Part shown: positions 54,709 to 63,999 of the stretch, one piece after another | Numbering within the stretch: position 1 is the stretch's first letter | How the letters are laid out: every line of letters begins with the position of its first letter | NCBI GenBank assembly: GCA_016700155.1 | Contig: CP065001.1 | Location: 4,030,001-4,094,000, forward strand | From: Ignavibacteriales bacterium | GTDB taxonomy: Bacteria > Bacteroidota > Ignavibacteria > Ignavibacteriales > Ignavibacteriaceae | Direction: 5' to 3' | Length of the DNA stretch: 64,000 nucleotides | Notes under the pieces: model-generated | Databases searched by the model: none | Seen by the model: only the letters and a program-made list of their open reading frames with translations | What the model was told of the DNA's origin: nothing | Translations under genes and position numbers: made by a program

Positions 54709-56631
54709 CTATTTCATCAGTATCATTTTTCTTATTTCTCTGAATGAACCCGCCGTCAGCGAATAAAAATAAACTCCGCTGGCGAGTGATCCTGCGTTCC
54801 ATTCATAACTGTAAATACCCTGGTTTAATTCTTCTGAAACAAGTGTTGCCGCTTTTTCTCCGTTTATGTTGTAAACTTCAAGCAAAACAATTGATGATTG
54901 CGGAATTGAAAATTGTATTTTCGTTGAAGGGTTGAACGGGTTTGGATAGTTCTGCATTAGTTCAAAGTTTTCTGCGATTGCTCCGTTTGATATTTCTTCT
55001 ACAGACAACACTCCCACACTGTCAACAATAACTTTAACATTGTTATTGTTCACTTCAACGGAAACGAATAGTCCATCAGGAACAATTATATCGGGGAAAC
55101 TATCCGTTATGCTGAATGTCGAAGTGATTATAGTGAACATATCTCCGGCATCTGGAATAAATCCATTTACCAAATCTATTTTAAGATCACCATTTAGAAC
55201 CGCACTGCCATTTATGTTTAGCTGATCGTGTTCAGATCCCGGATTCAATCCGCCAAGTTCAATTTCAAGAACTGAATTTACAGTTGGGAGATAGTTGCCT
55301 ACATAGTTCATTGTGCCGACTGAGTTTCCCGGTCTGGTAATTCCTCTGTTGCTGAAATTTGCAGGAACTAATATTGAAGCATCACCTGTTATTACCGAGG
55401 ATATAAAAGTTTCCAATCTTAAAAACCTGATCTCACCCGATGCTGCATCAATAGTTCCGCCGTTATGATTTTTAAAATCCCACATTGTTCCCCATGTACT
55501 GAAAGTGTTTCCGCCGCTTTTCTTTACCGTACCGTAGTTATTAAATATTCCGTAATCAGGTATTGTTGTTGTAAACTGTGCGTCTGTTACAATGTCCACC
55601 AAACCATAGTTGTTCACCACCGAGGAATCCATAACAACAAAACCACTTTCAGCCTTTATTGTTCCAAGGTTATGAATGGTTGTTCTGCCGATTAATCTTT
55701 TGTTTGAAATTCCCGGAACTAAGACAAGAAGACATGTATCGGGAATTGATAAAGTGTTGCCTCCGGATATAGTTGAAGCGCTCCAGGTGAATCCGGTCCC
55801 GGTAAAATCAAGCACAACTATCTGGCTGCCAAGAATAAGCTGCCCGCCTAAATATTCAACACGTCCCGCCGGTGATCCTTTTAAGATACCCTCAAAAATG
55901 TGGGTGCCGTTTGAATAAAACACAAGCTTTGCATCAAACTCCGCATTATATATTCCGTCTGTATACGTACCATCACATAAAAAATTTAATGCGCCATGCT
56001 GCACATTGATAGTCCCGTTCATGTTTGTGAAATAAATTCCGTAACTGAATTGTGAATTTGCATTTCCCCCGCTTTTAAGTACAGTGCCCCTGTTGATGAA
56101 CTGTCCGTTTTGTGTAATGCTCGTTCCGATCCAAAGGTCAGAGATAATTTCGAACAGACCCCTGTTATCAATTATGGATGCGTCGAACACAGCCATTTGA
56201 TCTTCTATTCTTATGTGACCTTCATTCAACAATGTTATTCCTCCCATCAGCCATTTATTCTGTGCGGTTCCCTCGTTGATTGTAAACAAACCGCCGATTG
56301 GAACAACGAAAGTTCCGTTGTGTGTTGATGTGCTGTCATAAATCTGACCGTTAACCCAACTGCCGACATCGTGAACATATAATGACCCGTTTTCTCCATT
56401 TACTATTAGTGTCCCGAATATCTGATTATAGCCTGCAACTTCTCTATAGCCATTAGTCTTTACAATGTATCCGCTGTCAATTGTAACAACATCTAATTCT
56501 CCGGGAATTCCAGGGGGCATCCATGTTGAGGGATTATCCCAGTTGCCGTTATTTACAGCAACATAATTTGTCTGAGCATGAACAGAAAAAGCAATCAGCA
56601 TAAGAAACACAGGTAAAAGTACCCATTTCAT
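54709..56631 (-). CDS. Beta-helical surface protein with T9SS domain
   Basis: The 640-residue precursor (signal ending SVHAQ) starts with NNGNWDNPSTWMPPGIPGELDVVTID, a segment typical of G8-like or autotransporter-type surface proteins. A long beta-helix-like region follows, with repeated short Asn/Gly-rich units (NRGLFEIISDLWIGTSITQNG, NYGLVDIVTDAQFTT and similar). GNSVGTMNYVGNYLPTVNSVLEIEL resembles autotransporter-associated repeats. The T9SS domain has YPNPFNPST, IQFSIP, the short linker QSSI and VLLEVYN, so it is another uninterrupted reference for the insert site. Final residues are RKMILMK. Confidence 0.78.
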   Translation of the reverse strand: MKWVLLPVFLMLIAFSVHAQTNYVAVNNGNWDNPSTWMPPGIPGELDVVTIDSGYIVKTNGYREVAGYNQIFGTLIVNGENGSLYVHDVGSWVNGQIYDSTSTHNGTFVVPIGGLFTINEGTAQNKWLMGGITLLNEGHIRIEDQMAVFDASIIDNRGLFEIISDLWIGTSITQNGQFINRGTVLKSGGNANSQFSYGIYFTNMNGTINVQHGALNFLCDGTYTDGIYNAEFDAKLVFYSNGTHIFEGILKGSPAGRVEYLGGQLILGSQIVVLDFTGTGFTWSASTISGGNTLSIPDTCLLVLVPGISNKRLIGRTTIHNLGTIKAESGFVVMDSSVVNNYGLVDIVTDAQFTTTIPDYGIFNNYGTVKKSGGNTFSTWGTMWDFKNHNGGTIDAASGEIRFLRLETFISSVITGDASILVPANFSNRGITRPGNSVGTMNYVGNYLPTVNSVLEIELGGLNPGSEHDQLNINGSAVLNGDLKIDLVNGFIPDAGDMFTIITSTFSITDSFPDIIVPDGLFVSVEVNNNNVKVIVDSVGVLSVEEISNGAIAENFELMQNYPNPFNPSTKIQFSIPQSSIVLLEVYNINGEKAATLVSEELNQGIYSYEWNAGSLASGVYFYSLTAGSFREIRKMILMK

Positions 56632-56834
56632 ACTAACCTCCGTTTAGATAATTTATTTTTTTGATTGACCTTTATAAGTACATGCGACAGTTTTTGGAAA
56701 AGTGGTTCATGGCAGGTTGAAATATTTTCAGGCGTGGGGCTGAAGAAAATAATTTTGATAGCCTGAGTATTGAATAAACTCAGACCGGTTCATTAAAGAG
56801 CATCCAAATTTTAAGGAAGCGTTTTAAAATTAGC

Positions 56835-58526
56835 TTATTTGATAATCACCATTTTTTTACATGAAAGAAATCCTTCAGTAGTTAATTGATAGAAATACAT
56901 TCCGCTCGATAATCCTTCTGCGTTAAATTCAACTTCATAAGTGCCTGCAGGTTTGGATTCATTTACTAATGTCGCAACTTTATTGCCGAGTATATCGTAA
57001 ACTATTAAACTTACCCTTTGTAGAGACGAGGCATGCCTCGTCTCTACGGCAGGTATTGAATATTTTATTTTTGTGGCCGGGTTAAATGGATTGGGATAAT
57101 TCTGATACAGGAAAAATGTTTCTGGAACAGAATTAACCCCGGGATCAATGCCGGTTATTTTTTGTGAATATTTTATAGTAGTGTAGTCTTCATTGGAACC
57201 TGTTGCTCTGCTTGTGCCTGTGACGATTACATTCCCAACATTATCCAGCGCAATTGCATTTATCTGATCAGAGTTATTTGCAGATCCGTTATACCTGATA
57301 ACCCACTGCTCCAATCCATCAGCATTATATTTTACTGTAGCATAATCATTATTTGTTTCACTCTGGCTGAATCCTCCAACGTACACATTTCCTTCATTAT
57401 CAATTGTGATGCAAGTTGCTTCATCAATACCCGCTACCGGATAACTATACCTTGAAGCCCATTGCTGTTCGCCGTTTGAGTTGTATTTTACCGTTGCAAA
57501 GTCACTGAACCCGCCTGCCGTACTTCCGAAACTTCCGCCCGTTACATAAACATTTCCATTAGCATCAACGGCTATCGCATTACCGCGCTCGGATTGCGTT
57601 GTGTTAAGTCCTGTATAACGGGCTGCCCATTCTTCCAAACCACCCGGATTATATTTTATAGTTAAATAATCAGCTCCCGTTGCAGCAATGGTACTTGTCC
57701 CGACTACATAAATATTTCCCTGATTGTCAATTGTAATATCATTCGGTTCATCGTTTGAATTACCGGGAGAGTTATATCTTGCCAGCCACTGCTGCTCTCC
57801 GTTTGTGTTATACTTAATTGTTATATAGTCATACCCGGCGCTACCGGAAACACTCATCGCGGTCACAAAAACATTTCCGGTATCATCAACAACTAATGCT
57901 TTTGTTTCTTCTTCACCGGGACCTTCATACCTTGCGACCCATTGCTGCACACCATTTGAATTATATTTTATTACAGCAAGATCCACAAAAGTTGAGTCGC
58001 CGGTACTTCGTCCGGCAATATATACGTTGCCCATAATATCAACCGCAATGTCGTCAGCAAAATCAGATTGTTCTGCCGGTCCATCATACCTGGCAATCCA
58101 TTGTTCAACACCATTCTGATCATACTTTATTGTAAGAAAGTCTGAATGAGCAAGACCGGTATAAACCATACTTTGCCCGGTAACATAAACATTGCCTGAC
58201 TTATCTACCGTTATGGCATTTCCAAAATCGCTGAGACTATCGGGATGATTATAATCGGCAAGCCATTGTTCAACTCCTTCGGAATTATATTTTATCGTTA
58301 CAATATCGAAACTTGCACCAGGTCTGGTGCTTCCGCCAGTAACATAGATATTACCATTATTATCCGTTGTCAGATCTCTTGCCTGGTCGCTGCCGTTAGT
58401 GCCCGGATGAGAATAGCGAGCGACCCACTCCTCCGTTACAGGCTGAGCATTTACAATAAGGGCATTGAAAGAAAAAATAATTATTACAATTGTGAAAATG
58501 TTCAGCTTTTGGAATGATGCGTTCAT
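56835..58526 (-). CDS. SBBP-repeat propeller protein with T9SS domain and a perfect palindromic insert
   Basis: The 563-residue precursor (signal ending IVNAQ) is built of about eight SBBP propeller units, each with a VDxxGNVYVTG core (for example ITVDKSGNVYVTGQS and IAVDANGNVYVTGGS). Units alternate with IKYNxxGxQQWxARY linkers. The T9SS domain has YPNPFNPAT. Its 12-residue linker AVETRHASSLQR is encoded by the perfect 28-base palindrome at 57020-57047. The tail ends KKMVIIK. It lies just downstream of the Ser/Thr kinase gene, on the same strand, after a 51-base gap. Confidence 0.87.
   Translation of the reverse strand: MNASFQKLNIFTIVIIIFSFNALIVNAQPVTEEWVARYSHPGTNGSDQARDLTTDNNGNIYVTGGSTRPGASFDIVTIKYNSEGVEQWLADYNHPDSLSDFGNAITVDKSGNVYVTGQSMVYTGLAHSDFLTIKYDQNGVEQWIARYDGPAEQSDFADDIAVDIMGNVYIAGRSTGDSTFVDLAVIKYNSNGVQQWVARYEGPGEEETKALVVDDTGNVFVTAMSVSGSAGYDYITIKYNTNGEQQWLARYNSPGNSNDEPNDITIDNQGNIYVVGTSTIAATGADYLTIKYNPGGLEEWAARYTGLNTTQSERGNAIAVDANGNVYVTGGSFGSTAGGFSDFATVKYNSNGEQQWASRYSYPVAGIDEATCITIDNEGNVYVGGFSQSETNNDYATVKYNADGLEQWVIRYNGSANNSDQINAIALDNVGNVIVTGTSRATGSNEDYTTIKYSQKITGIDPGVNSVPETFFLYQNYPNPFNPATKIKYSIPAVETRHASSLQRVSLIVYDILGNKVATLVNESKPAGTYEVEFNAEGLSSGMYFYQLTTEGFLSCKKMVIIK
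57020..57047 (-). repeat. Perfect palindromic element inside a T9SS sorting domain (copy 3)
   Basis: GTAGAGACGAGGCA is followed directly by its exact reverse complement TGCCTCGTCTCTAC, a perfect 28-base palindrome. It encodes VETRHASSL in frame. Confidence 0.95.
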
Positions 58527-58577
58527 AAACCAACTCCTTATTAATTATTAGTTCAGCAGCCATCTATAAGCGGGGAA

Positions 58578-61145
58578 TTATTGAACTGCTATTTCTTCAT
58601 TTAATTTTTGCAGCTCGGTTTGAAAATATTTTGCTTTGGTTTCATTGCCGAGCTCTTTATAGAGTAAAGAAGAGTATTCAGTATAGCGGGTAACTTTTTT
58701 CTGATCTTTATTTTTGCCGTTTAAAAAATAATCAAGTGACGGAAGAAGATTTTTTTCGGCTTCGGTATATCTTTTTTGTTTTAAGTAACACACACCAAGT
58801 TCACCTTTGGTTGACCATGTTCTGAAATTATTTTCAGGAAATATTTCCTCGCGTATTCTCAGTGATTTAAGCAATTCAGCTTCTGCTTTATTCAACTGAT
58901 TAGATTCAAGATATGAAAATCCGAGCCAGTAATATGCGAGTGAAAGTATGGGATCTTTAGGTGCATTAATTCTTTTGAAAAGATCAACTGCCTGAATAAG
59001 CGGCGCTTCGGATTTGGGATAATCTTTCATACTTATATAAAGCATACCAAGATTTACATAAGCCAATCCAACCGAAGGATGATTTTCTCCAAGTGTAGCT
59101 ACCTTAACATTGTAGGCATCAATGAAAGATTTTTCGGATGACAGATAATCTTTTTTATCAAGATATATGAATGCAAGATTGTTGGATATACTCGCAATCT
59201 CAGGTTTGTTCGGTCCATAAAGATCAATAAGTATTTCCCTCGCTTGCCTGTAAAACTTTTCTGCTTCTTCAATTTTCTTTTGATGATGCAGATTAACAGC
59301 CATGTTGTTAATTGTTATTGCGGCTTTCTTGCCTTCACCAATACCGTGCAGTTTGTAAATATCCAGTGCCCTTTTATAAACAACACCGGCGCTGTCATAG
59401 TCTCCGAGGTTTGATAAAAATGTTCCGTAGTCATTAAGATTGTCAGCAAGTTCTTTCATCGGAACATCCGATACTTTTTCATATATGTTGATGCCCGCAT
59501 TGTAAAATGAATCGGAAGCCTTATAGTCACCTATCCAGTCATAACAAAGTCCAAGTTGATGTGATGATTTAGCCGACTCCTTACTGATAACTCCGAATAA
59601 TTTTTTATTTGATTCAAGTGATTCGTGCAAAAGTTTTTTTGCTTTTTCATAATCACCCAGACCTATAAATGTTGAACCGAGCGTCTGCTTGATGGCGGAT
59701 TGTATTTCGGGATATTCTTTCAGGTTTACATCAACATCTTTTGTTGCTTTTTCTAACAGGTCATAAACTTTCACATCCTTGCTTTCAACCCCGGGATCAA
59801 CTGAAGAGAGCATTTCAAGCAGGAAGTTATTCACTTCTTCAAACTTACTTAGTTCAATTTGCGCCCTGTCCCGTTCCCGTGCAGCAATGTTTCCCTGGTA
59901 TATAATAGCGGCTATACTCGCGATGATAAATATGTTGCCGATAACAAAAACTGAAAATCCTACTTTATGTCTAGCAATAAATTTTGATGTACGGTAAGTG
60001 ATGGAATCCTTTCTTGCCTGAACGGGAAGTCCTTTCAAATATCTTGAAATATCATCATTAAAATCTTTTACTGAAGCATATCGCTGTTCGGGATCTTTAT
60101 GCATTGCCTTAAGCACAATATTATCAAGATCACCTTTTAACTGGTTAGAAATTTTTTCGAAGTTAATACGGCTTTTTTCATCTTTAAAACTTTGTGTTGT
60201 GCGTCTTACTTTTTCACTGGGCTTTAATACATTCTCTTCGGTGATCACTTTGCTTATTGCTGCGGGTGAACTGTTTGTAATTCTGTATGGTTGTTCTCCT
60301 GTCAGAATTTCATAAAGTAAAACACCAAGCGAATAGATATCACTTGCAGTTGTAATTTTTGTTCCCTTAATCTGTTCGGGACTTGCATACTCGGGGGTTA
60401 AATGCCACATACCTGTTCTTGTTAAACCTTCGTGGTCGTTCACATCTTCATCCAGCAGTTTTGCGATTCCGAAGTCAAGAAGTTTTGGAACGCCCGAATC
60501 AGTAACAAGAATATTTCCGGGCTTTATATCTCTGTGCACAATAAGATTCTGGTGAGCATATTGCACAGCTCCGCAGACTTTTTTAAAAAGTTCTAACCGC
60601 TCTGTAATATTAAGTTCTTTTGTTCTGCAGAATTCAGTGATCGGTAAACCGTGTATAAATTCCATAACTAGATATGGAAGCCCTTCTTCAGTTCTTCCGC
60701 CATCAAGAAGTCTTGCAATAAACTCATGCTGCAAATTTGCAAGGGCCTGCCGCTCTATCTGAAATCGTTTAAGAAGATAATCAGAAGTAATACCGTGCTT
60801 TAAAATTTTTATTGCAACCTGCTGGTCAAACTCTTTATCATTTCTTGCGCCTTTATAAACAACGCCCATTCCGCCTATACCGGCTTCTCCTTCGATCAAG
60901 TAACTGCCGATTTGTTTGCCTATATATGGGTCGGTAAATGATTCCGAGTTTTGTTTATCAATAGTCAGCGGTTGTTCAAGAAAATCTTTTGTATGCCTGG
61001 ATGAGTCAATAAGTGAAAGGACTTCTTTCTTCAGTTCATTATCTCCGTAAGAATGTTTATCAACAAAAGATTCCTTTTCACTCTCAGGAACTTCACTTAC
61101 TTTTTCAAAAAGTTCTTTTACTTTTATATAAAGTTCTTTATTCAA
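58578..61145 (-). CDS. Membrane Ser/Thr protein kinase with TPR sensor
   Basis: An 855-residue kinase. The catalytic domain (about 80-370) shows the Gly-rich loop GEAGIGGMGVVYKG, catalytic K113 in VAIKILK, H204-R205-D206 in HRDIKPGN, D224-F-G in LLDFGIAK and the APE-region motif PEYASPEQ. A transmembrane helix spans about 396-417, followed by TPR units to the end (for example KAKKLLHESLESNKKLFG and AEKFYRQAREILIDLYG). The preceding helical region (1-60) is the pknB-type N-terminal segment. It is coupled to the ECF sigma gene (15-base gap), as expected for this kinase/sigma pair, and probably controls it. Confidence 0.93.
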   Translation of the reverse strand: MNKELYIKVKELFEKVSEVPESEKESFVDKHSYGDNELKKEVLSLIDSSRHTKDFLEQPLTIDKQNSESFTDPYIGKQIGSYLIEGEAGIGGMGVVYKGARNDKEFDQQVAIKILKHGITSDYLLKRFQIERQALANLQHEFIARLLDGGRTEEGLPYLVMEFIHGLPITEFCRTKELNITERLELFKKVCGAVQYAHQNLIVHRDIKPGNILVTDSGVPKLLDFGIAKLLDEDVNDHEGLTRTGMWHLTPEYASPEQIKGTKITTASDIYSLGVLLYEILTGEQPYRITNSSPAAISKVITEENVLKPSEKVRRTTQSFKDEKSRINFEKISNQLKGDLDNIVLKAMHKDPEQRYASVKDFNDDISRYLKGLPVQARKDSITYRTSKFIARHKVGFSVFVIGNIFIIASIAAIIYQGNIAARERDRAQIELSKFEEVNNFLLEMLSSVDPGVESKDVKVYDLLEKATKDVDVNLKEYPEIQSAIKQTLGSTFIGLGDYEKAKKLLHESLESNKKLFGVISKESAKSSHQLGLCYDWIGDYKASDSFYNAGINIYEKVSDVPMKELADNLNDYGTFLSNLGDYDSAGVVYKRALDIYKLHGIGEGKKAAITINNMAVNLHHQKKIEEAEKFYRQAREILIDLYGPNKPEIASISNNLAFIYLDKKDYLSSEKSFIDAYNVKVATLGENHPSVGLAYVNLGMLYISMKDYPKSEAPLIQAVDLFKRINAPKDPILSLAYYWLGFSYLESNQLNKAEAELLKSLRIREEIFPENNFRTWSTKGELGVCYLKQKRYTEAEKNLLPSLDYFLNGKNKDQKKVTRYTEYSSLLYKELGNETKAKYFQTELQKLNEEIAVQ

Positions 61146-61160
61146 ACGACCTCATAATTT

Positions 61161-61721
61161 TCAGCCTATTTCCCTGTACAGCCATGCTTTGGCAAAGTTC
61201 CAGTCCCGTTTAGCTGTTGATGTAGAAATGTTTAGTGCTTTTGCAGTTTCTTCAATAGATAATCCCGAGAAGAATCTCATCTCAACAATTTTACCTGATC
61301 TTGAATCTATCGCTTCGAGTTTTTTTAATGCATCATCAAGCGCAATTATTTGTTCATCGCTTTCAACCAGTAAAGTAGGAGAATCGTCCAAAGAAATTTT
61401 TTGTTCCCCATCCCCGCGTTTCTTCGAATTTCTTTTGCGTGCGTGATCCACAAGTATCTGTCTCATTGATTGAGCCGCAATTCCAAAAAAGTGTGCGCGA
61501 CTTTCCCAGGAAATATTTTCATCGCCGATCAACTTAAGATATGCTTCGTGAACAAGTTCAGTTGTTTGAAGTGTATGATTGCGGTGTTCTTCTCTTAAAT
61601 ACTTCGATGAAATTCGTCTCAGTTCATTGTAAACAAGCGGCAGGATTTCAGCCAGCACAAGTTTATTGCCATTGCTGTAGTCATTCAACAGCTTTGTTAT
61701 ATGAATTTGAGAGTTCTGCAT
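61161..61721 (-). CDS. ECF sigma factor of the kinase-paired (ECF43-like) type
   Basis: A 186-residue sigma-70-family protein. Region 2 is in LVYNELRRISSKYLREEH and TTELVHEAYLKLIGDE. Region 4 is in KIVEMRFFSGLSIEETAKALNISTSTAKRDWNFAKAWLYREI. The sequence RAHFFGIAAQSMRQILVDHARKR is diagnostic of the TIGR02999-type ECF group, which lacks a classical anti-sigma factor and is usually encoded beside a Ser/Thr kinase, as here. Confidence 0.92.
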   Translation of the reverse strand: MQNSQIHITKLLNDYSNGNKLVLAEILPLVYNELRRISSKYLREEHRNHTLQTTELVHEAYLKLIGDENISWESRAHFFGIAAQSMRQILVDHARKRNSKKRGDGEQKISLDDSPTLLVESDEQIIALDDALKKLEAIDSRSGKIVEMRFFSGLSIEETAKALNISTSTAKRDWNFAKAWLYREIG

Positions 61722-61873
61722 TTAGGTATCGGGATGTTTGTTTCAAGATAACAATCCGAAATGAAAAAAGAAAAGTTAAATAACCTGATTACCTCTTCGC
61801 TAAGAAGTAACCAGATTATTCGGAATAAATATTATTACATTTTTTAGAATTGAGTTAGAAACAAATCAGTAAT

Positions 61874-63523
61874 CTATTTCAATAAAATCATCTTCTTTGA
61901 TTCAATAAAGTTTCCTGATTGTAATTTGTAGAAGTAAACTCCGCTTGGTAATAAATCTGAACTGAAAACACTTTCATAATTGCCGGGAGATTTATATTCG
62001 TCAACGAGCGTCGCGATTTCATTCCCAAGTACATCGTACACGCGCAGCGTTACCCACGCCGGGGACGCATAATATGCGTCCCCTACGATAAACCGTATTG
62101 TAGTTGCTGGATTGAACGGGTTTGGATAGTTCTGCTCAAGTGAAAATCTTTTTATTAATAACTCATCATCATTCACGTCAGTTGCCATTACAAGTTTAAC
62201 AGCCATTAAATCCTGGTTTCCGTTCGTCCCTTCACCATCGCCCGCAGAGTATACGTTTCCTACATCATCAATCCACATAGCAAAAGCTCTTGATGATTCG
62301 TTTATGTCATAAGCATATTCCCATTCAAAATTTCCTGACGAATTAAACTTTACAACAGTAAATACAAAGTTCGAACCGGTACGGTTGCTTTCGCCGCTGA
62401 CGTAAACGTTGCCATTTGCATCAAGATTAATTGCAAGCGGATCATCATCAAGATTTTTTGGACCATCATGATATGAAACCCATTGCTGCACCCCGGCGTT
62501 ATTATATTTTATAACTGCAAAATCATTGTACCCGCCTCCTGAGGCTCTTCTTGTTCTTCCGGTTACAAAAACATTTCCACTTTCATCCAACACCATATCC
62601 TCCGGAATATCCTGTGCGTTATTCTCATTAAACTCTGTACGCCATAAAATTTGTCCGTCAGAATTTATTTTTAGTGTTGCATAGTCTGTTCCGCTGTTTG
62701 TGTTTTGAATTCTGCATAGGGCATGAAGGTTCCCGGTATCATCCAGATCAAGGTCAATTGCAAATTCATTCAGACTATTGTCTGTACCATTAACATGTAT
62801 GGTCCAAACTGTATCAAGTGATGAATTATATTTTAGTATTACTACTTCCTCTCCGTTTGTTAAGCCGCTGAAACTTTGTCCGGCAGAAAATATATTCCCG
62901 TTATTATCAGCAATTATATTTGTTCCGTCATCACTCGCAGTAGTCACCTGTCCGAAATAATGCGAGTCAATGATATTTCCATCAGCATCCATTTTTATTG
63001 TTGCCAAATCATAGTAACCGTTATTTAAGGGTGAAAGTCTTCCTGTCGCATAAACGTTTCCATTATCATCTGCGCAAATATCGACTGCTTCACCAACAGA
63101 AGTGCCGGCAGAATCAAACACACAAATCCATTGCAGCACTCCGGCTGCTGAATATTTGAGAGTTATGATTTTGCTTGCAACAGAACTCCAATCACTTGTT
63201 CCTGTTACATAAACATTCCCTGAATTATCAACACAAACTCCAAACGGACGATCTGTTCCGTTTTGCTGACCATTGTATATTGCAGTCCATTCTGCAACAC
63301 CTGATGTATTGCATTTTACTGTGATAAAATCCTGACCCTGTCCGCCGGGAGTGAAGTATCCATAGCCGATGATGTATGCGTTACCTGAATTATCATAAAT
63401 AACTTTCTCTGCAGATTCGGGAACATTACCGGGACCGGTTAAGAAACTCATCCACTCCGGTGCGATTTGTGCGAAACCGGATAAAGGATATAATACAGCA
63501 AATAGCAGTAAAACTGTTTTCAT
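61874..63523 (-). CDS. SBBP-repeat propeller protein with T9SS domain and a palindromic insert
   Basis: The 549-residue precursor (signal ending LSGFAQ) has about eight SBBP propeller units (VCVDNSGNVYVTGTS, INLDANGNVYVSGES and similar). It is a paralogue of the 56835 gene, with the same IKYNxxGVQQW linkers. The T9SS domain has YPNPFNPAT and ends KKMILLK. After the first strand the usual IP is replaced, and the 11-residue linker VGDAYYASPAW is encoded by the inverted repeat at 62061-62083. Confidence 0.86.
   Translation of the reverse strand: MKTVLLLFAVLYPLSGFAQIAPEWMSFLTGPGNVPESAEKVIYDNSGNAYIIGYGYFTPGGQGQDFITVKCNTSGVAEWTAIYNGQQNGTDRPFGVCVDNSGNVYVTGTSDWSSVASKIITLKYSAAGVLQWICVFDSAGTSVGEAVDICADDNGNVYATGRLSPLNNGYYDLATIKMDADGNIIDSHYFGQVTTASDDGTNIIADNNGNIFSAGQSFSGLTNGEEVVILKYNSSLDTVWTIHVNGTDNSLNEFAIDLDLDDTGNLHALCRIQNTNSGTDYATLKINSDGQILWRTEFNENNAQDIPEDMVLDESGNVFVTGRTRRASGGGYNDFAVIKYNNAGVQQWVSYHDGPKNLDDDPLAINLDANGNVYVSGESNRTGSNFVFTVVKFNSSGNFEWEYAYDINESSRAFAMWIDDVGNVYSAGDGEGTNGNQDLMAVKLVMATDVNDDELLIKRFSLEQNYPNPFNPATTIRFIVGDAYYASPAWVTLRVYDVLGNEIATLVDEYKSPGNYESVFSSDLLPSGVYFYKLQSGNFIESKKMILLK
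62061..62086 (-). repeat. Palindromic element inside a T9SS sorting domain (variant copy 4)
   Basis: Arms GGGGACGCATA and TATGCGTCCCC (62061-62071, 62073-62083) are separated by a single A, with TAC after them, so the coding strand begins GTAGGGGACG. The arm sequence differs from copies 1-3, but the flank GTAGxGxACG, reading phase and location are the same. It encodes VGDAYYASP. Confidence 0.85.
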
Positions 63524-63654
63524 AAAAATGATCTCCTGAAAAAATGTTTATTGAATTCTTGACCCTGTCCGGTTGAGGAGAAAGGATTTTAGGAATACAC
63601 CGGATTAAAAATATGAGAACCGATGAGAGAACATACCTTTTAGGATTATATCAG

Positions 63655-63999
63655 TCAATAGTCTATTTCATGAAAAGATTTGGCTTGAGATCGATTTCCT
63701 TTAAAAGACCAAAGCAAAAAAAACAAACCCGAACACGCAAAGGCTATAACGGGTACTTTGTAATAAGACACCACGTCATAACGAAAAACTGCGCCGGCAG
63801 CGCCTGCTGTTACAATTACGAATGCTATCTTAATCAATCTGAATGCTGCTGTTTCATTTACAAAGTTTGAGATTAATATGATAACCAAAGCCGAATGAAA
63901 AATTAAAAAACCGCCATAACCATTTCTAATTGAATAAGTAAAACTCCAGTTATAATGAATCATCCACACCATCAGAACATGCGAAAGTATAATCAATGT
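63655..63999 (-). CDS. Membrane protein of unknown function (5' partial at the window edge)
   Basis: The frame is open to the right edge, so the gene probably starts beyond the window; the TTG at 63996 is not necessarily its start. The visible 114 residues form about four hydrophobic segments (MIILSHVLMVWMIHY, YGGFLIFHSALVIILIS, LIKIAFVIVTAGAAGAVF and VPVIAFACSGLFFLLW) and a short charged tail. I do not recognise a family. Confidence 0.55.
   Translation of the reverse strand, partial: TLIILSHVLMVWMIHYNWSFTYSIRNGYGGFLIFHSALVIILISNFVNETAAFRLIKIAFVIVTAGAAGAVFRYDVVSYYKVPVIAFACSGLFFLLWSFKGNRSQAKSFHEIDY

Noticed and set aside
63613..63870. 85-codon ORF on the plus strand near the right edge
   Set aside because: It is antisense to a hydrophobic membrane-protein frame and has Cys/Lys-rich, low-quality composition typical of a shadow frame.
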